From Microcosmobacter sp040493455 (GTDB lineage: Bacteria; Bacteroidota; Bacteroidia; Flavobacteriales; Flavobacteriaceae): a stretch of DNA of 64,000 nucleotides. Shown here one piece after another: positions 35,850 through 43,454 of this stretch. The notes beneath the pieces were generated by a model, which saw only the letters and a list, made by a program, of their open reading frames with translations, did not search any database and had not been told where the DNA came from. Each line of letters starts with the position of its first letter. Position 1 is the first letter of the stretch. The stretch covers positions 1-64,000 of the forward strand of contig NZ_JANFDA010000003.1 in assembly GCF_040493455.1 (NCBI RefSeq). The letters are read 5' to 3'. The translations under genes were made by a program, and so were the position numbers.

Positions 35850-36665
35850 CTATACTGCTAAATCGTACTCGCGTAGAGCATCATTCAGCGAGGTCTTTTT
35901 ATTTGTGCTTTCTTTTCGTTTACCAATAATAAGAGCACACGGGACATTATAGTCGCCAGCTGCAAAAGTTTTAGTATAACTACCCGGAATTACAACAGAT
36001 CTTGCTGGTACGATTCCTTTCATTTCTACTGGTTTGTCTCCTGTAACATCAATAATTTTGGTTGAAGCAGTTAAGACTACGTTGGCACCAAGTACGGCTT
36101 CTTTCTCTACTCTAACGCCTTCCACAACAATACAACGCGACCCAATAAAGGCATTGTCTTCGATAATTACAGGAGCAGCTTGTAATGGTTCTAAAACACC
36201 GCCAATACCTACGCCACCAGATAAATGCACATCTTTACCAATTTGCGCACAACTACCTACTGTTGCCCAAGTATCTACCATAGTACCTTCGTCGACATAA
36301 GCACCAATATTAACATAGCTAGGCATCATAATAACACCTTTAGAAACATAAGAGCCATGTCTTGCGATGGCATGAGGTACTACTCTAATGCCTTTCTCGG
36401 CATAGCCTCTTTTTAACGGAATCTTGTCGTGGTATTCAAAGATGCCTACTTCCATACTTTCCATTTTCTGAATAGGAAAATACAAGACTACTGCTTTTTT
36501 AACCCATTCATTAACTTGCCAACCATTTTCAGTTGGTTCGGCAACTCTCAATTCTCCAGAGTCTAAACGATCTATGACTTGTCTTATACTATCTATGGTA
36601 TTTTTATCCTGTAAAAGACTCCTATCGTCCCAGGCACGTTCTATGGTTTCTCTTAATTGCTCCAT
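35850..36665 (-). CDS. dapD: Tetrahydrodipicolinate N-succinyltransferase
   Basis: DapD transfers succinate from succinyl-CoA to tetrahydrodipicolinate in the succinylase branch of lysine and meso-diaminopimelate synthesis. The 271-residue protein has a helical N-domain (RETIERAWDDRSLL) and a left-handed beta-helix built of hexapeptide repeats from about residue 95 to 230 (SYVNIGAYVDEGTMVDTWATVGSCAQIGKD, GVLEPLQAAPVIIEDNAFIG; shown as two pieces). It has normal length. A -7 box sits just upstream at 36686. The product feeds peptidoglycan; the neighbouring LPS genes are not otherwise related. Confidence 0.95.
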   Translation of the reverse strand: MEQLRETIERAWDDRSLLQDKNTIDSIRQVIDRLDSGELRVAEPTENGWQVNEWVKKAVVLYFPIQKMESMEVGIFEYHDKIPLKRGYAEKGIRVVPHAIARHGSYVSKGVIMMPSYVNIGAYVDEGTMVDTWATVGSCAQIGKDVHLSGGVGIGGVLEPLQAAPVIIEDNAFIGSRCIVVEGVRVEKEAVLGANVVLTASTKIIDVTGDKPVEMKGIVPARSVVIPGSYTKTFAAGDYNVPCALIIGKRKESTNKKTSLNDALREYDLAV

Positions 36666-36685
36666 TAATATGACTTAATTTTTGA

Positions 36686-36693
36686 CAAAGATA
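36686..36693 (-). promoter_or_regulatory. Putative -7 box of dapD
   Basis: Minus-strand TATCTTTG, 20 bases before the dapD start codon. It diverges from the tandem RNA-like units that begin about 50 bases away on the plus strand. Confidence 0.5.
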
Positions 36694-36743
36694 ATTTTAT
36701 TGAAGCTAATTTCAGATACTTTTTAAAGAAAGGATTTTACCAA

Positions 36744-36876
36744 TATGTGACCTGTTAAAAAAACATGTGTCTTAATATACGATGAGATGATTTTACTATG
36801 CAAGAGAGTATAGATCATTGATTTATAGCTAATTTTTTTAACTCTTCTTTTATCCCCACAAAAGGAGAGTTTTTTT
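36744..36876 (+). ncRNA. Candidate structured small RNA, unit 1 of a tandem pair
   Basis: This 133-base unit lies in the 388-base gap between dapD and ruvX, the only long gap in the window. It begins TATGTGACCT, and can form a first weak hairpin (about 36747-36771), a second hairpin with ATGAT (36787-36791) and TACT (36794-36797) paired to AGTA (36807-36810) and ATCAT (36814-36818), a conserved ATAGCTAATT (36825-36834), and a final terminator stem. Unit 2 keeps the same order with different bases. No open reading frame of note. I find no exact -7 box before it, so its promoter is unclear; it could also be part of a longer transcript. Confidence 0.55.
36840..36876 (+). terminator. Terminator of RNA unit 1
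   Basis: Stem 36840-36851 with 36860-36871 (one G-U pair), 8-base loop, then seven T. Confidence 0.75.
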
Positions 36877-36893
36877 ATGCAATTTTTAATCTA

Positions 36894-37032
36894 TATGTGA
36901 CCTATTAAAAAAAGGTGTGTCATAAGAGTAATTGATGATATGATTTTTTTTATTGAGGGTAAAATCATGGATTCTAATTAATAGCTAATTATTTTTTAAA
37001 ACTCTTCTTGCTTGTCGAGAAGAGTTTTTTTT
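36894..37032 (+). ncRNA. Candidate structured small RNA, unit 2 of a tandem pair
   Basis: This 139-base unit repeats unit 1 at a period of 150 bases. It begins with the same TATGTGACCT (36894-36903). The first hairpin pairs ACC with GGT across an A-run. The second is a perfect 8-bp stem, ATGATTTT (36940-36947) with AAAATCAT (36961-36968), where unit 1 has a different interrupted stem. The same ATAGCTAATT is at 36981-36990 and a terminator closes the unit. It stops just before the ruvX promoter box at 37038, which fits an independent transcript. The known Rfam motifs of this phylum, such as Flavo-1, should be checked before calling it new. Confidence 0.55.
36999..37032 (+). terminator. Terminator of RNA unit 2
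   Basis: Perfect 10-bp stem (36999-37008 with 37018-37027), 9-base loop and a run of T up to 37032, 21 bases before the ruvX start. Confidence 0.85.
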
Positions 37033-37037
37033 AGTGT

Positions 37038-37045
37038 TACATTTG
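37038..37045 (+). promoter_or_regulatory. Putative -7 box of ruvX
   Basis: TACATTTG matches TAnnTTTG and ends 8 bases before the ruvX ATG. It lies after the terminator of RNA unit 2, so ruvX probably has its own start of transcription. Confidence 0.5.
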
Positions 37046-37053
37046 CAATTAGT

Positions 37054-37470
37054 ATGGCGAGATTACTAGCAATAGATTATGGAACAAAGCGTACAGGGAT
37101 TGCAATTACTGATGAATTGCAAATCATTGCCTCTGGACTAAAGACTGTTGAAACAAAAGAGCTTATTGCTTTTCTAAAGGAATATACCAGTACGGAAGAC
37201 GTTGAGGCTTTTGTATTAGGAGAGCCAAAACAATTGAATAACGAACCTTCGGAGAGTGAATTAGCAATAAAAGCTTTCCTAAAAGCTTTGGAGTATAACT
37301 TTCCCAAGATTCCAGTAATACGAGTAGACGAGCGATTTACTTCCAAAATGGCATTTCAAACTATGATCGATAGTGGGTTGTCTAAAAAACAACGCAGAAA
37401 CAAAGCCCTGATTGATGAGATCAGTGCGACTATAATTTTACAAAGCTATCTCTATTCTAAATCCTCATAA
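37054..37470 (+). CDS. ruvX: Putative pre-16S rRNA nuclease / Holliday junction resolvase-like YqgF
   Basis: A 138-residue RNase H-fold protein of the YqgF/RuvX family, which in Escherichia coli is needed for 5' end processing of 16S rRNA. The start MARLLAIDYGTKRTGIAITDE holds the first catalytic Asp; FVLGEPKQLNNEPSE near 62 and VIRVDERFTSKMAFQTMI near 97 hold further acids; the end has NKALIDEISATIILQSYL. I chose the ATG at 37054 because the longer frame from 37012 would run through a terminator. It is followed 33 bases later by def. Confidence 0.93.
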   Translation: MARLLAIDYGTKRTGIAITDELQIIASGLKTVETKELIAFLKEYTSTEDVEAFVLGEPKQLNNEPSESELAIKAFLKALEYNFPKIPVIRVDERFTSKMAFQTMIDSGLSKKQRRNKALIDEISATIILQSYLYSKSS

Positions 37471-37475
37471 GATTG

Positions 37476-37483
37476 TATTTTTG
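37476..37483 (+). promoter_or_regulatory. Putative -7 box of def
   Basis: TATTTTTG (TAnnTTTG) in the short ruvX-def gap, 20 bases before the def ATG. Confidence 0.45.
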
Positions 37484-37503
37484 CACCCGAAAATGATTAA
37501 TGT

Positions 37504-38094
37504 ATGATTTTACCAATTGTTGCTTATGGCGATCCGGTTTTAAGAAAAAAAGCAAAGGATATTTCTGAAGATTATCCAAAGCTTTCGGACTTAATTGATA
37601 ACATGTACGAAACCATGTATGGAGCTTATGGCGTTGGACTGGCTGCACCTCAAATAGGTTTGCCAATTCGTTTGTTCCTTGTAGATACATCTCCTTTTTC
37701 TGAAGATGAATCGTTGACAGATGAGGAGCAAGCTCAGTTGAAAGACTTTAAAAAGACCTTTATAAATGCTAAGATTCTGGAAGAAGATGGAGACGAATGG
37801 GCTTTTAATGAAGGTTGCTTAAGTATTCCTGATGTTAGGGAAGATGTCTTTAGAAAACCACATATAAAGATTCAATACCAAGATGAAAATTTTGAAACTC
37901 ATGTTGAGGAATATGATGGTTTAATAGCGAGAGTTATTCAGCATGAATACGATCATATCGAAGGTGTTTTATTTACTGACAAACTATCTTCTTTCAAAAA
38001 GCGTTTGATAAAAAGTAAATTGGCTAATATTTCTAAAGGGAAAATTAATATCGATTATAGAATGCGTTTCCCTGCAATGAAAAAGAAACGTTAA
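37504..38094 (+). CDS. def: Peptide deformylase
   Basis: This metalloenzyme removes the formyl group from the first methionine of new proteins. All three motifs are present in the 196-residue protein: GVGLAAPQIG near residue 43, EGCLSIP near 107, and the metal-binding QHEYDH near 151. An insert between motifs 1 and 2 (SPFSEDESLTDEEQAQLKD) is common in Bacteroidota enzymes. It lies in a short plus-strand series with ruvX before it and the DUF5606 gene after it. Confidence 0.97.
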   Translation: MILPIVAYGDPVLRKKAKDISEDYPKLSDLIDNMYETMYGAYGVGLAAPQIGLPIRLFLVDTSPFSEDESLTDEEQAQLKDFKKTFINAKILEEDGDEWAFNEGCLSIPDVREDVFRKPHIKIQYQDENFETHVEEYDGLIARVIQHEYDHIEGVLFTDKLSSFKKRLIKSKLANISKGKINIDYRMRFPAMKKKR

Positions 38095-38122
38095 TATATC
38101 TCAATTTAATTTGTCAAAATTT

Positions 38123-38130
38123 TATATTTG
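38123..38130 (+). promoter_or_regulatory. Putative -7 box of the DUF5606 gene
   Basis: TATATTTG, a full match to TAnnTTTG, 19 bases before the start codon at 38150. Confidence 0.5.
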
Positions 38131-38149
38131 CCCACTCTAAAAAACAACT

Positions 38150-38572
38150 ATGAGTTTAGATAAAATTCTTTCAGTATCAGGTAAACCAGGACTTTTTAAG
38201 ATTGTTGCTCAAACACGCACAGGTGCTGTTGTGGAGTCTCTAATCGATAAAAAGAGAATCACTGTTGGTGTTCACAGTAATGTGAGTATTCTGAGCGAAA
38301 TTGCTATTTATACATTGACTGAAGAGGTGCCTTTACGAGAAGTATTAGGAAAAATAAAAACAAAGGAGAATGCTGAAAAAACTTCAATCAGCCATAAAGA
38401 TGGTAAAGATGCATTAGAAGAATATTTCTTTGATGTTTTACCAGATTATGATGAAGATAGAGTTTATGCTTCTGATATAAAGAAGATTATTCAGTGGTAT
38501 AATTTGCTTCACACTAATAACTTATTAGATATACTAGAAGAAGAAACTGTAAGTGCTGAAGAGGAAGAATAA
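38150..38572 (+). CDS. DUF5606 domain protein
   Basis: A 140-residue cytoplasmic protein that starts MSLDKILSVSGKPGLFKIV and has QTRTGAVVESLIDKKRITVG, HSNVSILSEIAIYT and a helical, acidic C-terminus (YNLLHTNNLLDILEEE). This matches DUF5606, a conserved family of Bacteroidota; the N-terminal part looks like a small SH3-like barrel. The function is unknown. It follows def and is closed by a terminator at 38598. Confidence 0.85.
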   Translation: MSLDKILSVSGKPGLFKIVAQTRTGAVVESLIDKKRITVGVHSNVSILSEIAIYTLTEEVPLREVLGKIKTKENAEKTSISHKDGKDALEEYFFDVLPDYDEDRVYASDIKKIIQWYNLLHTNNLLDILEEETVSAEEEE

Positions 38573-38597
38573 TAAGCATTAAAATGATAAAATATAT

Positions 38598-38631
38598 AAA
38601 GCACTTCAATAGTTTTTTGAGGTGCTTTTTT
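38598..38631 (+). terminator. Intrinsic terminator of the DUF5606 gene
   Basis: A 12-bp stem with one G-U pair (38598-38609 with 38617-38628) and a T tail, 26 bases after the stop and before mazG. Confidence 0.85.
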
Positions 38632-38665
38632 AGTTGTAAATTAAACGACGAAACACGGTTACACA

Positions 38666-39439
38666 ATGAGCGATAAAACAGATCAACTAAAAGCATTTGA
38701 GCGTTTACTAATCATTATGGATGAGTTGAGAGCGCAATGTCCATGGGATAAAAAGCAGACTATGGAATCCTTGAGACATCTTACTATTGAAGAAGTTTAT
38801 GAGCTCGGCGATGCTATTTTGGATAGTGACTTAGATGAGGTCAAAAAAGAGCTGGGAGATGTTCTATTGCATATTGTATTCTACGCAAAGATTGGTAGTG
38901 AAACTAATGCTTTTGATATTGCTGATGTATGCCACAGTATTTGTGATAAGTTAGTGGAGCGGCATCCACACATTTATGGTGATGTGAAGGTAAATGACGA
39001 AGAAGATGTAAAACGAAATTGGGAACAATTAAAACTAAAAGAAGGTAAGAAGAGTGTGCTAGAAGGTGTTCCAAAGAGTTTGCCAGCCATGGTGAAAGCC
39101 AATAGAATACAAGACAAAGTTGCTGGTGTAGGTTTTGATTGGGAAGAACCAAATCAAGTATTTGAAAAGCTTCAGGAGGAACTCAGTGAATTGCAGGAAG
39201 AGGTCAATAAAAATGATAAGGATAGGATAGAGGCTGAGTTTGGTGATGTACTATTCTCTATGATTAATTATGCTCGCTTTTTGGATATAAATCCCGAGAA
39301 TGCTTTAGAGCGTACCAATAAAAAGTTTATCAAAAGATTTCAATATTTAGAACAAAAATCTAAAGAAATTAATAAGACACTCAAAGACATGAGTCTTGCC
39401 GAAATGGATGTGTATTGGGATGAAGCCAAGAAACAATAA
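38666..39439 (+). CDS. mazG: Nucleoside triphosphate pyrophosphohydrolase MazG
   Basis: MazG hydrolyses (deoxy)nucleoside triphosphates to monophosphates and pyrophosphate, a housecleaning role. The 257-residue protein has both helical domains: LRAQCPWDKKQTMESLRHLTIEEVYEL (two pieces, residues 17-45) with the metal-binding EExxE and ELGDVLLHIVFYAKI near 62, then GVGFDWEEPNQVFEKLQEEL near 153 and EAEFGDVLFSMINYARFL near 188. It stands alone, is convergent with the DUF349 gene, and shares a bidirectional terminator with it. It is the stand-alone housekeeping form, not part of a toxin pair. Confidence 0.95.
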   Translation: MSDKTDQLKAFERLLIIMDELRAQCPWDKKQTMESLRHLTIEEVYELGDAILDSDLDEVKKELGDVLLHIVFYAKIGSETNAFDIADVCHSICDKLVERHPHIYGDVKVNDEEDVKRNWEQLKLKEGKKSVLEGVPKSLPAMVKANRIQDKVAGVGFDWEEPNQVFEKLQEELSELQEEVNKNDKDRIEAEFGDVLFSMINYARFLDINPENALERTNKKFIKRFQYLEQKSKEINKTLKDMSLAEMDVYWDEAKKQ

Positions 39440-39588
39440 TTTTTCTATTTCGACATCCAAATTAACACCTTCTATCGTATATAGAATAGTTAGAAACTTT
39501 TCTTAATAGTTTCATAATCATAAGTAGGTAATCTTAATTATATTTTAAGCGGTTATGATTAAGGTTAAAATTTAGTTTAGTTAGGAAC

Positions 39589-39616
39589 AAACCCTATCAA
39601 TTTGTTGATAGGGTTT
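39589..39616. terminator. Bidirectional terminator between mazG and the DUF349 gene
   Basis: A perfect 12-bp stem (39589-39600 with 39605-39616) and 4-base loop lies between two convergent genes. The plus side has the better T-rich tail. Confidence 0.82.
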
Positions 39617-39624
39617 GTTTGTTT

Positions 39625-41625
39625 TTAGTAGAGTTCTTTTATCTTTTTTAGCTTTTCTCGCCAAACCGATAAGTTGTCTCTGTGTTTTTTTATGTTGTTA
39701 TGGACTTCCTTAACCAAAGGATTGTCATCATCTACATTAGAGAAAAACTGTAAGTTGTTTTCTAGCTGATTTATTTCAGAAGAAATTTCATCGATCTTTT
39801 TTCTAATGAAGTTTCGCTCGTTATCCAATGAGGCTGTATTGTCTGGATTACTGAGTGTTTCAAGCTTATTTTCAAACTTAATCATTTCAACCTTAGACTT
39901 ATCCATCTTCAATTTATCAAACAAGCCATCTATGGTTTTGTAGAATTTGCCATCGATAAATCGCTTTTGGTAAGGTACTTTACCAATAGTCTTCCAATTA
40001 ATAAGAGCTTCTTTTAATGCAGCAATATCGTCTTCTGGTTTTTTAGAAAATTTGAAATCCTTTAACTCAGTAAGCATGGCTTGCTTCTTATCGAAGTTAT
40101 CATAGAATTCTTTATCAGCAGCTTTTCGTTCTGCATGAAGCCTGTCGAAATAGTGATTACAAGCATCTTTAAAACGTTTCCATATTTTGTCACTATCGCG
40201 TCGAGGTACATGTCCTATCTTTTTCCAGTCGCTTTGGATTTTCTTCATTAAAGGCGTTACAGTATCATAGTCTTCACTATTCTTGTTGTCTTCAGCGACT
40301 TTGATAAGATCCATTTTTTTCTGAAGGTTTTCGTACTGCTCTTTCTTTAACCCTTTGTAGAATGCATTCTTTTTTCTATTGAATCCTCTAACGGCTTCTT
40401 TGAACTTAGCCCAAGTGGCTTCATTAACTTTTAATGGTACTTTCCCTGCATTAAAGAAATCTTCTCTAAGAGACTCAACAGTTTTTATCTTCTTTTGCCA
40501 GCTTTGGTGAGAATTTCCATTGTCTCCAGTTACTGCATCTATAGACGCAATGATTTCTTCTTTTTTTACAAGATTCCCTTCATATGCTTTGTCAAGATCT
40601 GCATAATACGTTTGTCTCTTATCATGAATTATTTTTGTAGCAGCACTAAAGCGTTGCCAAATCTCTTCACGATGCTCCTTAGCTACAGGACCAAGTTCTT
40701 CTTTCCACATCTTATGAAGCACTTGCAGTTCTCTGAAGGATCTGTTTATGTTATCATCTTTAGCCAACTCTTCAGCACGGTCAATAATCTTAATCTTGTT
40801 TTCTAAGTTGTGCTTAAAGTCCATATCGCGGAGGTCGCGATTAAGGTGTAAGAAGTCGTAAAAACGTTCTACATGATGATGATAGCTATTCCAAGCATTA
40901 TTGTATTTATCCCTAGGAATCGGACCTGCATTTCGCCATTTTTCCTGTAATTCTTTAAAATGCTTATAGGTCGTATTTATATTTTCTTCAACATTGAGTA
41001 AGCCTTTAATCTCTTCAATAATCTCTATACGATTTTGAAGATTGGCTTTCAACGTATTCTCTAAATCCTTGTAGTAAGACGAAATACTGTTGCGATAGTC
41101 TTTGTAAGCACTATTGAATCGCTTCTTCACGTCGCTAGAGTAGTAAAAATCTATTGGATTACCGCCTTTGCTAACAAACTCTTCTTTCTTTTCGTCAACT
41201 AAGGCACTGTATTTAGAATTGAATTCAGATTTAATTTGATTGACATGCGACTTTATAGTTTGAATTTTTTGGTGCTTGAGTAAGCTTTCAAATTCACTTG
41301 CCAATTGATCTAAGGACATGGCGTGGTAGTCCTTTTCTTCTAAGAGATGACGTTCAGCGTTAGATTCGTCTTCAGCATCTTCGGCATTAGAAGCATCAAT
41401 TTCTTCTACATGATCTTCTATCGCTTCTTCTTTTACGTCTTCTTGTTCGGTTTCTGTACTCTCTTCAGGAGCTTCTTCTTTTACGTCTTCGATTTGCTCA
41501 GTAGCTTCAGATTCTATTGTAGCATCTAGAGTCTCATCATTTGGTGTGTTAGAATTTGCTTCTGTTACTTGAGTATCTTTTTCTTGTTTTCCATCTGCGT
41601 CTTGCAGGTTATCATTCTCGGACAT
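39625..41625 (-). CDS. DUF349 repeat protein
   Basis: The 666-residue protein has a strongly acidic, low-complexity N-terminus (residues 1-90, Glu-rich) and then five or more DUF349 helical repeats, recognisable by repeated W and R/K patterns: LQEKWRNAGPIPRDKYNNAW, LHKMWKEELGPVAKEHREEI, IQSDWKKIGHVPRRDSDKIW, LINWKTIGKVPYQKRFID. The C-terminus is coiled coil (RKKIDEISSEINQLENNL). DUF349 proteins are probably nucleic-acid or ribosome-associated, but their role is not settled. I prefer the ATG at 41625 over a TTG two codons before it. It is the last gene after the aroE group. Confidence 0.9.
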   Translation of the reverse strand: MSENDNLQDADGKQEKDTQVTEANSNTPNDETLDATIESEATEQIEDVKEEAPEESTETEQEDVKEEAIEDHVEEIDASNAEDAEDESNAERHLLEEKDYHAMSLDQLASEFESLLKHQKIQTIKSHVNQIKSEFNSKYSALVDEKKEEFVSKGGNPIDFYYSSDVKKRFNSAYKDYRNSISSYYKDLENTLKANLQNRIEIIEEIKGLLNVEENINTTYKHFKELQEKWRNAGPIPRDKYNNAWNSYHHHVERFYDFLHLNRDLRDMDFKHNLENKIKIIDRAEELAKDDNINRSFRELQVLHKMWKEELGPVAKEHREEIWQRFSAATKIIHDKRQTYYADLDKAYEGNLVKKEEIIASIDAVTGDNGNSHQSWQKKIKTVESLREDFFNAGKVPLKVNEATWAKFKEAVRGFNRKKNAFYKGLKKEQYENLQKKMDLIKVAEDNKNSEDYDTVTPLMKKIQSDWKKIGHVPRRDSDKIWKRFKDACNHYFDRLHAERKAADKEFYDNFDKKQAMLTELKDFKFSKKPEDDIAALKEALINWKTIGKVPYQKRFIDGKFYKTIDGLFDKLKMDKSKVEMIKFENKLETLSNPDNTASLDNERNFIRKKIDEISSEINQLENNLQFFSNVDDDNPLVKEVHNNIKKHRDNLSVWREKLKKIKELY

Positions 41626-41704
41626 AGTCAATCTATTTACTATCAGAAGCTAATATACTAACTCAATGTTTAAATACAAAAGGACTAAGCGTTAAAGGTA
41701 AAAT

Positions 41705-42466
41705 TTATACCAAGTTCCAGATTTTCCAAGATTTTTCTGCCTGTAGTTCTAACATTCTCAAGCCATTCACTGTGGTTGCTCCTTTTATTTCTCCACAAAG
41801 CAAGAACTTAGTTTGGGATGGATTGTAAATTAAGTCATACAAAAGATGCTTCTCAGTGATACCATCGTAAGGAATATCTGGACAAGAATTTACATTTGGA
41901 TGCGTCCCCAGAGGTGTACAATTAATGATAATTGAATATTCTGAAATGATGTCTATAGTAAGTTCATCATAGGTGTAGGTTACTGTTTCGTTAGCAGATC
42001 TTGAAACGTAATCGTAAGGAATTCTAAGTTTGTCCAATGCATAAGCTATCGCTTTAGACGCACCTCCAGTACCAAGTATCAAGGCTTTATCGTGATGTGA
42101 TTCCAAGTAAGGTTTTATAGAATTCCTGAAACCATACCAATCCGTATTGTAGCCTTTTAATTTTCCCTTTTTTGAAATCACCACAGTATTAACAGCACCA
42201 ATTTTTTTAGCTTTTTTACTAAGTGTATTGAGATAGGGAATAATAGCTTCTTTGTAGGGTATTGTTACATTTAGTCCTCTCAACCTGGGATTGGATTTAA
42301 TTAACTTTGGAAACGCTTCAATAGAATCTATATCAAAGTTTTTATATGAAAACGGAAGATTTTCATTTTCAAACTTTGCCTTGAAATAAGTTTTTGAAAA
42401 TGAATAAGAAATATTTTTACCTAGTAGTCCTAATTTAGACTTTTTGTGCTCTGGTGCGTTGCCCAT
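41705..42466 (-). CDS. aroE: Shikimate dehydrogenase
   Basis: AroE reduces 3-dehydroshikimate to shikimate with NADPH in aromatic amino acid synthesis. The 253-residue protein has the substrate site LLGKNISYSFSKTYF near residue 14, the catalytic Lys in LNVTIPYKEAI near 70, AVNTVV near 92, GYNTDWYGF near 108 and the cofactor loop LGTGGASKAIAYAL near 131. The ATG at 42466 overlaps the DUF368 gene by 32 bases. No nearer ATG fits the conserved start, and the extra first eight residues are unusual, so a non-ATG start inside KKSK cannot be ruled out. Confidence 0.93.
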   Translation of the reverse strand: MGNAPEHKKSKLGLLGKNISYSFSKTYFKAKFENENLPFSYKNFDIDSIEAFPKLIKSNPRLRGLNVTIPYKEAIIPYLNTLSKKAKKIGAVNTVVISKKGKLKGYNTDWYGFRNSIKPYLESHHDKALILGTGGASKAIAYALDKLRIPYDYVSRSANETVTYTYDELTIDIISEYSIIINCTPLGTHPNVNSCPDIPYDGITEKHLLYDLIYNPSQTKFLLCGEIKGATTVNGLRMLELQAEKSWKIWNLV

Positions 42467-43454
42467 ACCATTCTAATCCAAGAACAATTAAAATTCCAAT
42501 AATAATATACAAAATTGCCCAATATGTTTCTGGTTTCAATTCTGGCACATAGCGAACATAATTTTCAATGATTTCTTTACCTGTAGAATCCAGTAGAACC
42601 GAACCATCTTCAGCAACTTTGTATACTGTATTTTTCCATGGCCAAACAACTCCTAGAGAACCAATAATGAATCCTATTATTGTAGCCATGGTTATGCTTT
42701 TGTAATGTTTTAGTATGTAATTAAGAACATGAGAAAAGGTCACTAATCCGGTAACAGATCCTAAAGTGAAAACCCCAAGTACCTTAAGCATTCTCACACG
42801 CTCGCTATTATTTATAAAATCAAAATTTCCTTTAAAAATATCTGAAAATGTATCGTAGAGCGCATTTACTGAATCTACGAGTAGGAGTACATAGTTGCCT
42901 AGAAGTATTAATATAAATGATCCTGAAAATCCTGGTAAAGTCATTCCGGATACACTAATGATTCCACATATGAAAACAAACCAGAGATTATCGTTTTCCA
43001 TTGCTGGGTCTAGGAAGCTAATGCTTACACCGATAACAACACCAACTAAAAGAGAAATTACAGTTCTATAGTTCCAATCTTTAAAGTCTTTATTGATGTA
43101 ATAGATAGATCCTATAATCATTCCAAAAAACAAACTCCAGACATAAAGCTGATAATGCTCTAGAAGATAGTCTAGTATTTTTGAAACGCTGAAGTAGCTG
43201 ACAATCATTCCGAAGAATAAAAGTCCTAAAAACCTACCGTTGATGTATCTAAAGAAACTTCGAAACCTCCAGTTGAAAAGTAATTTAAAGGCTTTGCCAT
43301 TTACCCGTTGTAAGGAATAGATGAACTCTTCATAAAAACCTGCAACAAATGCGACTACACCACCTGAAACACCTGGAACTTTATTGGCAGCTCCCATTGC
43401 CAGACCTTTAATGACTAGGAAAAGTTTGTCTTTAAATGATCTTGTGGATTCCAT
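42435..43454 (-). CDS. DUF368 polyprenyl-phosphate transporter (PopT-like), second copy
   Basis: A 339-residue membrane protein with eight or more helices in two inverted halves. Each half carries the re-entrant motif: KVPGVSGGVVAFVAGFYEEFI near residue 25 and GMTLPGFSGSFILILLGNY near 168. DUF368 proteins (PopT) have been shown to recycle undecaprenyl phosphate across the membrane for wall and glycan synthesis. Its start shares one base with the end of the first DUF368 gene. The two proteins are clearly related but far from identical, so the pair is not a recent copy. It has a loop with DGSVLLDSTGKEIIENYVR near the end. Confidence 0.9.
   Translation of the reverse strand: MESTRSFKDKLFLVIKGLAMGAANKVPGVSGGVVAFVAGFYEEFIYSLQRVNGKAFKLLFNWRFRSFFRYINGRFLGLLFFGMIVSYFSVSKILDYLLEHYQLYVWSLFFGMIIGSIYYINKDFKDWNYRTVISLLVGVVIGVSISFLDPAMENDNLWFVFICGIISVSGMTLPGFSGSFILILLGNYVLLLVDSVNALYDTFSDIFKGNFDFINNSERVRMLKVLGVFTLGSVTGLVTFSHVLNYILKHYKSITMATIIGFIIGSLGVVWPWKNTVYKVAEDGSVLLDSTGKEIIENYVRYVPELKPETYWAILYIIIGILIVLGLEWYGQRTRAQKV

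Noticed and set aside
36744..37032. CRISPR or simple repeat reading of the tandem units
   Set aside because: Only two units, too long and too diverged, with no short identical repeats and spacers; a structured RNA pair fits better.
41347..41529. A Phe-rich open frame opposite the DUF349 gene
   Set aside because: It is the complement of the Glu-rich N-terminal coding part of that gene and looks like an artefact of GAA/GAG repeats.
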